Part shown: one piece after another, positions 3,791 through 8,348 of the stretch
Layout of the letters: the number at the start of each line of letters is the position of its first letter
How positions within the stretch are numbered: position 1 is the stretch's first letter
NCBI GenBank assembly: GCA_018830685.1
Contig: JAHJRR010000028.1
Span: 1 to 8,348, forward strand
DNA length: 8,348 bases
Source of the DNA: Nanobdellota archaeon
Lineage (GTDB): Archaea; Nanobdellota; Nanobdellia; Pacearchaeales; GW2011-AR1
Reading direction: 5' to 3'
Translations under genes and position numbers: made by a program
The notes under the pieces: generated by a model
The model's database searches: none
Told to the model about the DNA's origin: nothing
Seen by the model: only the letters and a program-made list of their open reading frames with translations

Positions 3791-3798
3791 TTTAAAAA
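3791..3798 (-). promoter_or_regulatory. TATA-like box of the 90-aa protein gene
   Basis: Minus-strand TTTTTAAA is centred about 25 bases before ATG 3769. Confidence 0.5.
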
Positions 3799-3815
3799 TA
3801 TGATTGTAAAATTGG

Positions 3816-3836
3816 ACCTATTTTATCTTAATAGGT
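3816..3836 (-). terminator. Dyad spanning the AMP phosphorylase stop codon
   Basis: ACCTATT (3816-3822) and AATAGGT (3830-3836) form a perfect 7-bp stem with a 7-base loop that contains the last codons and the TAG. A short T run follows on the minus strand. It may aid termination or protect the 3' end. Confidence 0.4.
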
Positions 3837-5299
3837 TTCAGTTTTTCATAATACTTAATTGCTTCATTGAGCCTAGCTTTTGATTCTGCATGAAGAGTTA
3901 TTATTTTCTCCCCTTTCTTAACTTTATCCCCCACATGCACATGAAGATAAACTCCAGAGAACTTATCGATAGGGCAGCCGGCGGCTCTTGCAAGAGAGCT
4001 TATTTTTTTATTTTCAATCATGTAAACTTTTCCGGATTTCTTAGAGAGAATGTCATGAGTTAGCCCCGTTTTTTCAAGTTTCTTCAGGCTTCCACTCTGT
4101 GCTTTTATGATATCCTTGAATTTTTCAAAGGCCTTTCCAGATATTAAGATTTCGGTTGCAATCATTTCTCCTCTTCCCTTTTTTGCCTTTCCAGTCATCT
4201 CTAGAATCTTTCCTGAAAGAAAAATAGATTTCTTCTCTAAATCTTTTGGTCCATCTTTATTAGGATCTAGGATGAGAATTATGTCCTTAAGCTCTAATGC
4301 CGGGCCGATTCCGTTTCCAATTGGCTGAGTTCCGTCCGTCAGGACACATTCAATCTTTCTTTTAAAATACTTTCCCAAATAATTGAATTTTCTCTTTATT
4401 TTTAGTGCCTCTTTTTTATCCACCTTTGCTCCACGACCATAGGGAATATCGATAAGAATGTATTTGCTTCCTGCAGCCAGTTTCTTAGACATTATCGAGG
4501 CAAGAAGTTGTGCAGGAGGGTCTATCCTAAGGGATTTTTCGATTCTTATTATTTTTGAATCTGCAGGAACCATTCCCACGGCCCCTCCCCAGACAATACA
4601 GGCTCCGACTTTCTGAACAATTTTTTTTATCTGAGGCATTGTATACTCTACTCTCGCAATTGTTTCTATGACATCTGCAGTTCCTGCTGGACTAGTAATC
4701 GCTCTCGAAGACGTTTTTGGAAAGAGTAGCCCTGTAGCCGCACAGATTGCCACTACTAGGGGCGTTGTTCGGTTCCCAGGAACTCCTCCGATAGAGTGTT
4801 TATCGACGACAAATTTGCTTTTGAACTTCATTTGGGCACCAGTTTTTTTGATTGCCTCTATTAAGTGAATTATCTCTTCCATAGTCATTCCATTTTGATC
4901 CATAGACGATATAAAAAGCGCTATCTCTGAATCAGATAGTGAATTATTTACAATATCTTTTATTATCGAGTCCATCTCTTTTGCAGAAAGAGTTTTGTTG
5001 TCCATTTTTTTCTTTATGTAGTCCATACTTTTAGGAGGAGACATCATATTCACCTCAATTGTTTCTCCAGATTTTACTCCGAGGTGTGTCCTTAACTCTG
5101 ATGAAACTGCAACCTCATTTGGCTTGATTAGACCTTTGATAACATCAATGATTGTCGCAACTTCCTTTGGATTTCTAGAAAGAGTTTTTATAGAAATCAT
5201 ATCCTGTGCGTGTAATCCCATCTCTTTTGCTGTCTTTTCGTTGAGCATTGCCACAGGCAAACCTGCAGACCATTTTAAAAATTTTATTTTTAGTTCCAT
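3818..5299 (-). CDS. deoA: AMP phosphorylase, archaeal type (493 aa)
   Basis: The enzyme converts AMP (and CMP/UMP) plus phosphate to ribose-1,5-bisphosphate and free base. It is the first step of the archaeal AMP pathway, which continues with ribose-1,5-bisphosphate isomerase and type III RuBisCO; neither partner is in this window. The length matches the family (about 500). Residues 1-85 are the extra N-terminal domain typical of the archaeal enzyme (LKIKFLKWSAGLPVAMLN). An alpha domain follows from about 88 (LSAKEMDSIIKDIV). The phosphate/nucleoside site motifs are KHSIGGVPGNRTTP (167-180) and SSRAITSPAGTADVIET (197-213), and RIDPPAQLLASIMSKKLAAGS lies further on. A C-terminal anticodon-like beta domain ends with GVYLHVHVGDKVKKGEKI. 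All key motifs are intact. ATG 5299 has AGAGAGG just upstream and a TATA-like box further back, so unlike its neighbours it has a short leader. Confidence 0.96.
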   Translation of the reverse strand: MELKIKFLKWSAGLPVAMLNEKTAKEMGLHAQDMISIKTLSRNPKEVATIIDVIKGLIKPNEVAVSSELRTHLGVKSGETIEVNMMSPPKSMDYIKKKMDNKTLSAKEMDSIIKDIVNNSLSDSEIALFISSMDQNGMTMEEIIHLIEAIKKTGAQMKFKSKFVVDKHSIGGVPGNRTTPLVVAICAATGLLFPKTSSRAITSPAGTADVIETIARVEYTMPQIKKIVQKVGACIVWGGAVGMVPADSKIIRIEKSLRIDPPAQLLASIMSKKLAAGSKYILIDIPYGRGAKVDKKEALKIKRKFNYLGKYFKRKIECVLTDGTQPIGNGIGPALELKDIILILDPNKDGPKDLEKKSIFLSGKILEMTGKAKKGRGEMIATEILISGKAFEKFKDIIKAQSGSLKKLEKTGLTHDILSKKSGKVYMIENKKISSLARAAGCPIDKFSGVYLHVHVGDKVKKGEKIITLHAESKARLNEAIKYYEKLKPIKIK

Positions 5300-5303
5300 T
5301 CTT

Positions 5304-5340
5304 CCTCTCTTTTACTAACAAAAAAGATTATTTTTATATT
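5304..5340 (-). promoter_or_regulatory. Promoter and Shine-Dalgarno of AMP phosphorylase
   Basis: On the minus strand AATATAAAAA (5331-5340) is a TATA-like box overlapping the stop codon of the AI-2E gene. Transcription would start near 5310, giving a leader of about ten bases that is mostly the ribosome binding site AGAGAGG (5304-5310). Confidence 0.55.
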
Positions 5341-6356
5341 TATTTAAGTAAGATAATTGGCTTTCCTCTGTAGAGTTCAAGTATTATCAAAAGGTACGAG
5401 ATTACAAGAGGTCCAATAATTACCCCAAGGATTCCAAAGAAGAATAGGCCCCCAATCATTGATATCAAAACAAGCGAGGGACTTATGTCTACCTTCCTTG
5501 AGACAATTAGTGGTCGGAGAAGATTATCGACGTTAGAAGCTATTATTCCTAAGAAAATCATTCCCCATGCAGAGAACAAATGTCCTGAAGCAAACAAATA
5601 GATTACGACGGGTGCCCATACTATGAATACTCCAACCACTGGAAAGATTCCTGCAAATATAGAAATGATTGTGAATAGTAGAGCATTTGGAACTTGGAAT
5701 AGAAACAATCCAATACCAACTATAAGTCCCTGTAATATTCCGACGATAAAATGCCCATAAAGAATTGCTGAAGTTATTCCACTAGTGTGTGCAAATAATT
5801 TTTTTTCAACATCCTTTGAAAAAGGAAGTAGACTTCCGATGTATTCCTTAAGCTTATCCTTATCTTTAAGTACGAAAAAAAGCGTAAAAAAGACAACAGT
5901 TAATTTAAGTAATATTATTGGAAAATTAATTATGAATGAAGTTAATGAATCACTAAAATAATTTACTGTTTTTGTTGTAAATGAATAGAGTGCGTAGTCA
6001 ATTTCACTTGAAATGCTCTCTGAGACAAATAGTTGAGGGAATACTGATTTTAGAGGGGTTATAATATCTGCATTGGATACGGTTTGGAAAATATTTGTGA
6101 CCTGTATGAGCAAGAATGGTGTTGCGAACCAAAGAGGGAGAATAATTATTATTATAAGAAAGACCACTATGATTATTGCGGAGATATCTTTATTCTTTGT
6201 TTTTTTATAGATTGCCTCGTAAATAGGCGAGAAGACGAATGCTAAAACCAATGCCATGACAATTGGAATAATTATTGGCTTCAAAATGAGGAATGTTAAT
6301 ACAATCAGCGAGGCCACAATGACAACTGTTGCTATCTTTCTAAAATTTTCATCCAT
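5340..6356 (-). CDS. AI-2E family transporter / permease (338 aa)
   Basis: This family (PF01594) of multi-pass membrane proteins includes TqsA-like exporters and Na+/H+ antiporters, so the substrate cannot be told. Membrane segments begin at about residue 8 (ATVVIVASLIVLTFLILKP), then 28-46 and 58-82. A loop domain of about 55 residues follows, then a helix near 140-168 (FIINFPIILLKLTVVFFTLFF). The conserved C-terminal half has GHFIVGILQGLIVGIG, IFPVVGVFIVWAP, then IASNVDNLLRPLIVSRKVDISP and a final helix with GVIIGPLVIS. The N-D-N-x-L-R-P block is the family hallmark. A TTG at 6437 would add 27 residues, but ATG 6356 is chosen because a TATA-like box TTTATAAA (6378-6385) is centred 26 bases upstream, inside the longer frame, and the family starts near a lysine/arginine-capped first helix. 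It is divergent from the 6443 gene. Confidence 0.92.
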   Translation of the reverse strand: MDENFRKIATVVIVASLIVLTFLILKPIIIPIVMALVLAFVFSPIYEAIYKKTKNKDISAIIIVVFLIIIIILPLWFATPFLLIQVTNIFQTVSNADIITPLKSVFPQLFVSESISSEIDYALYSFTTKTVNYFSDSLTSFIINFPIILLKLTVVFFTLFFVLKDKDKLKEYIGSLLPFSKDVEKKLFAHTSGITSAILYGHFIVGILQGLIVGIGLFLFQVPNALLFTIISIFAGIFPVVGVFIVWAPVVIYLFASGHLFSAWGMIFLGIIASNVDNLLRPLIVSRKVDISPSLVLISMIGGLFFFGILGVIIGPLVISYLLIILELYRGKPIILLK

Positions 6357-6377
6357 ATATTTTATAGCAACGAGAAA

Positions 6378-6421
6378 TTTATAAAGGTTTGGAAGCGTCG
6401 GGAATCGGAAAGTTTTATAAG
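6378..6421. promoter_or_regulatory. Divergent promoter region
   Basis: Two TATA-like boxes lie 27 bases apart. TTTATAAA at 6378-6385 serves the minus-strand AI-2E gene (26 bases to ATG 6356). TTTTATAA at 6413-6420 serves the plus-strand gene (26 bases to ATG 6443). No Shine-Dalgarno precedes either start. The two upstream regions interleave: each box lies outside the other transcript, so a single bound regulator could affect both. Confidence 0.65.
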
Positions 6422-6442
6422 TAAATTCGGATAACAAGTCTA

Positions 6443-7150
6443 ATGAATTTTATAAAAAAAATTGCGGATAAAAATTTTGATGATAGTGTTCACCACCAGT
6501 TCCAGAAATTTAGTAAGGGGGAATTCCGCAATAGAGCAGTAATTGATGTGAAAAAATCTAGTAAGAAATATACAATTGCTACGAGTGCAGAGTTTGCAAA
6601 TGGCCTTGTTCGAACAGTTGCAGAAATTCTTGGAGAAGGTAAGACTAATATAACTGGAGCGATTGTTTCGACTACCGACCTTAAGGGGGAGATTGAATTT
6701 AAAGAGATAAAACAATTCCAAGGAGTGAAGAGATATCTAATGGACACTGAGATGTCTGGTACTGAAATAATTTCTCTTTTAGATAAGCTCCCCAAGGCAT
6801 TTTTTGCATTAAGTTTTGAGGTTGGTGACACGAAGCTGAAAATTAAGCCGAAGGCACCCAAGTCAGGAAAGCCAGGTAGTAAAGGAGAAGAGAAACCAAA
6901 GGCAGACTTTTGTAAGATTTCTACAACAGACAAAGATCTTGTGGATGATTTTCTTTTTGATGTTGGAGAATTCAAAAAAGTTAGTATCAATCATACTTTT
7001 CTGATAGATGAGATTGTAATTTCCGACGAGCTAAAGAAGACGAACGATTTCGCAAAGATGAGAGAAGAAGCAAAGAGAAAAGGGCGAGTTGTGAGGCTTG
7101 TGAATGTTGATGGTAAGGAGAGTCGGAGTGAGTTGGATTTTGAGGCGTGA
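6443..7150 (+). CDS. Conserved uncharacterised protein (235 aa)
   Basis: I do not recognise a named family, although similar sequences with the phrases HxQFQKFSKGEFRNRAVI and FQGVKRYL are, to my recollection, found in DPANN genomes. No signal peptide or membrane segment is visible. Residues 1-110 look alpha/beta (YTIATSAEFANGLVRTVAEILGEGKTNITGAIVSTTDL). A linker rich in lysine, proline and glycine follows (about 130-150, KPKAPKSGKPGSKGEEKPKA). Residues 155-235 form a second domain (ADFCKISTTDKDLVDDFLFDVGEFKKVSINHTFLIDEIVI) ending in a basic helix (MREEAKRKGRVVRLV). The lysine-rich linker and basic helix suggest nucleic-acid contact, but this is inference. The leaderless start is supported by a TATA-like box exactly 26 bases upstream. 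The gene ends 68 bases before the sigma factor gene. Confidence 0.85.
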   Translation: MNFIKKIADKNFDDSVHHQFQKFSKGEFRNRAVIDVKKSSKKYTIATSAEFANGLVRTVAEILGEGKTNITGAIVSTTDLKGEIEFKEIKQFQGVKRYLMDTEMSGTEIISLLDKLPKAFFALSFEVGDTKLKIKPKAPKSGKPGSKGEEKPKADFCKISTTDKDLVDDFLFDVGEFKKVSINHTFLIDEIVISDELKKTNDFAKMREEAKRKGRVVRLVNVDGKESRSELDFEA

Positions 7151-7163
7151 AGAGTTAGGAAAA

Positions 7164-7176
7164 CTATATTAAAAAG
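7164..7176 (+). promoter_or_regulatory. TATA-like box upstream of the sigma factor gene
   Basis: CTATATTAAAAAG is the best archaeal-type box here and would start transcription near 7196, leaving about 23 pyrimidine-rich bases before ATG 7219 and no Shine-Dalgarno. GAATTAATAG (7186-7195) is a weaker alternative at leaderless spacing. No clear bacterial -35/-10 pair was seen. Confidence 0.4.
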
Positions 7177-7218
7177 TATAGAAAAGAATTAATAGCCTCT
7201 TTCTCTTTTTTGGTTAAG

Positions 7219-8169
7219 ATGCACTACAAAAGTAATGAGAGTTCACAATTAGAACCAGATTATTCTGTGCTTAAGGGTGATTCTCCAGATCTTGTAGCTA
7301 TCTATAAAAGAGATTTGGAGGGAATGAGTGGTGAGCCCTTGCCTTATGAAAAGCAAGCAGAGCTTGCCAGAAGAATTAGAAGGGGGGATGAAGAATCAAA
7401 AGAAGAATTGGTAAATTCTCATTTAAGATTTGTCATTAGTGTCGCTAAAAATTATAGAAATCAAGGTGCTGATTTTTTAGATTTAATCCAGGCAGGGAAT
7501 ATGGGTTTGTTAATTGTTGCTGAAAAATTTGATGAAACAAGAGGGTATCAATTTGGTAGTTATGCTATCTGGTGGGTGGAGGAAGAAATTAGAAGAACAA
7601 TTAAATGCAATCAGAGAAGTGTAAGAGTTCCTGAGAATGTATTTAGTGATTTTGGGAAGATTAAGGGTATTGTTTCGGAACTGGAAGAGAAGAAGATTGA
7701 ACCTCTTAATCATGTTGGTTATATTGCTAAAAAAGCAGGAATTTCTGTGAGCAGAATAAAAAATGCATTAGTGATTACAAAAAGAGAGATTTCCCTGGAT
7801 AGGAATCTTGAAGAGGAAGAAGGAAGAAACTTGTATAAGGTTTTGTCTAATTGTGAAGAATTGCAAGATGAAGAAGTAGTTGAAAATGAGTTAAAAAAAA
7901 CTATGAAAGAAATTTTATCAGGACTAAAGCCAAGGGAAGCAAAAGTTCTAATATTATACTTTGGTTTAGACCCAAGATATTATTGTGAAGATTTTGATGT
8001 GCAGAGTCTTCAAACAAGACGCCATAATCCTGAAGGAGGTCTTCCATTAGAACTAATAGGAGGATATTTAGGGGGAGTGTCAAAGGAGGGTGTAAGGCAA
8101 CTTAAAGAAAGAGCTTTGACGAAATTGAGACATCCCACAAAGAGGAGAAGATTGGAAGGATTTTTCTAA
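7219..8169 (+). CDS. Sigma-70 family RNA polymerase sigma factor (316 aa) in an archaeal context
   Basis: All main sigma-70 regions except 1.1 are present. Region 1.2 covers about 24-58 (DLVAIYKRDLEG...ELARRIRRGD). Regions 2.1-2.2 cover 61-105 (LVNSHLRFVISVAKNY, DFLDLIQAGNMGL, the core-binding helix). Region 2.3 is GYQFGSYAIWW (109-119), with all melting aromatics in place. Region 2.4 reads VEEEIRR. Region 3 spans 144-192, and the 3.2 finger starts at ISLDRN (191). Region 4 runs from SGLKPREAKVLILYFGL to the helix-turn-helix VSKEGVRQLKERALTKLRHP (287-306). Compared with E. coli sigma70, Q437 and T440 (-12 contacts) become E and R. E585, R588 and Q589 are kept. About 19 residues are inserted between regions 4.1 and 4.2. 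The TTG at 7210 would add three residues; ATG 7219 is preferred. Archaea normally use TBP/TFB, so transfer, a retargeted factor or an assembly junction must be considered. Confidence 0.93.
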   Translation: MHYKSNESSQLEPDYSVLKGDSPDLVAIYKRDLEGMSGEPLPYEKQAELARRIRRGDEESKEELVNSHLRFVISVAKNYRNQGADFLDLIQAGNMGLLIVAEKFDETRGYQFGSYAIWWVEEEIRRTIKCNQRSVRVPENVFSDFGKIKGIVSELEEKKIEPLNHVGYIAKKAGISVSRIKNALVITKREISLDRNLEEEEGRNLYKVLSNCEELQDEEVVENELKKTMKEILSGLKPREAKVLILYFGLDPRYYCEDFDVQSLQTRRHNPEGGLPLELIGGYLGGVSKEGVRQLKERALTKLRHPTKRRRLEGFF

Positions 8170-8217
8170 GAGAATGATTTCTGAACATCAGGATTTAGCC
8201 CATCCCATGTGCTCCCC

Positions 8218-8233
8218 GGTGACATATGTCACC
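8218..8233. repeat. Perfect 16-base palindrome at the IS end
   Basis: GGTGACATATGTCACC reads the same on both strands and contains the transposase stop codon. It lies 48 bases after the sigma factor gene. As it sits at the 3' end of the transposase gene it probably belongs to the terminal inverted repeat of the element, for which TGTCACC would be the tip. Confidence 0.6.
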
Positions 8234-8348
8234 CCCTAAAGTAAACTGAAGCAGGGGTTTTTCTATCTAAACTCGTATGCGGTCGAAAATGATTATATCT
8301 CATTCTAAACTCATTATGATCTGCACAAAACTTTAGCTCACTTGCTAA
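8229..8348 (-). CDS. DDE-type transposase, C-terminal 39 residues (IS481/IS3-like); 5' part outside window
   Basis: The minus-strand frame is open from the window edge to TGA at 8229-8231. It encodes ELKFCADHNEFRMRYN followed by HFRPHTSLDRKTPASVYF. The Y-N-x-x-R-P-H-x-S-L-x(3)-T-P-A block is the hallmark C-terminus of retroviral-integrase-fold transposases of the IS481/IS3 type, where it follows the catalytic DDE glutamate and its helix. The family member and intactness cannot be told because the rest lies beyond the window. The frame ends cleanly just before the palindromic element end, so this copy looks undisrupted here. Its position next to the sigma factor gene marks this end of the window as a mobile neighbourhood. 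Confidence 0.85.
   Translation of the reverse strand, partial: LASELKFCADHNEFRMRYNHFRPHTSLDRKTPASVYFRG
8231..8262 (+). terminator. Hairpin plus T run inside the IS
   Basis: ACCCC (8231-8235) can pair with GGGGT (8254-8258) with an 18-base loop, followed by TTTTT. Facing the sigma factor gene, it could stop transcription entering the IS. The loop is long and the stem short. Confidence 0.3.

Noticed and set aside
6357..6437. 27-residue N-terminal extension of the AI-2E protein from TTG 6437
   Set aside because: It contains the TATA-like boxes of both divergent genes and overlaps their promoter; ATG 6356 fits a leaderless start.
6490..6990. 166-codon minus-strand frame inside the 6443 gene
   Set aside because: Shadow of a longer plus-strand gene with good promoter and composition; the product is serine-rich without recognisable features.
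7164..7196. Bacterial -35/-10 promoter for the sigma gene
   Set aside because: TATATT could pass as a -10, but no TTGACA-like block lies 17 bases upstream, and the same string fits an archaeal TATA box.

Overview
The window reads as a low-GC archaeal chromosome segment, most probably from the DPANN superphylum (Pacearchaeota/Woesearchaeota-like; this placement is an inference from gene content). The archaeal evidence is the uL10 stalk base followed by an acidic P1-type stalk protein ending EGLGALFG, an archaeal AMP phosphorylase with its extra N-terminal domain, a tRNA-Ser whose intron sits in a bulge-helix-bulge fold, no encoded CCA on either tRNA, and TATA-like boxes about 25-26 bases before most first start codons with no Shine-Dalgarno (leaderless genes).

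Layout. 1-667: end of the uL10-P1 ribosomal stalk operon. 754-1369: an unknown 157-residue protein and a 46-residue two-helix membrane protein. 1418-3260: two convergent tRNA genes, tRNA-Thr(CGT) on plus and tRNA-Ser(TGA, 15-base intron) on minus, with about 1.7 kb between them. Just inside lies a 40-base stretch (1618-1657) that carries a second copy of both tRNA 3' ends in their original convergent arrangement. This looks like the ancestral junction, now flanked by a 123-base insert on the Thr side and a 1.5-kb insert on the Ser side that carries two Nudix hydrolases and a small coupled ORF. 3261-3496: non-coding, with dyads. 3497-6356: three minus-strand genes (small unknown protein, AMP phosphorylase, AI-2E-family membrane protein). 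6443-7150: unknown protein, divergent from the AI-2E gene. 7219-8169: an essentially complete sigma-70-family factor. 8218-8348: the end of an IS with a DDE-type transposase C-terminus running out of the window.

The outstanding item is the sigma factor. Archaea transcribe with TBP/TFB, and all surrounding promoters look archaeal, yet this protein has regions 1.2, 2, 3 and 4, keeps the DNA-melting aromatics, changes the -12 reading residues and carries an insertion of about 19 residues in region 4. The adjacent IS suggests it arrived by transfer, though an assembly junction must be excluded. The second notable item is the tRNA-bounded island; the third is tRNA-Thr, where position 18 is A and position 55 is G, an apparently covarying change of the universal elbow pair.

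Metabolically, AMP phosphorylase points to AMP-ribose salvage (AMP to ribose-1,5-bisphosphate), and the Nudix enzymes may clean up nucleotides. The other genes are not obviously one pathway.
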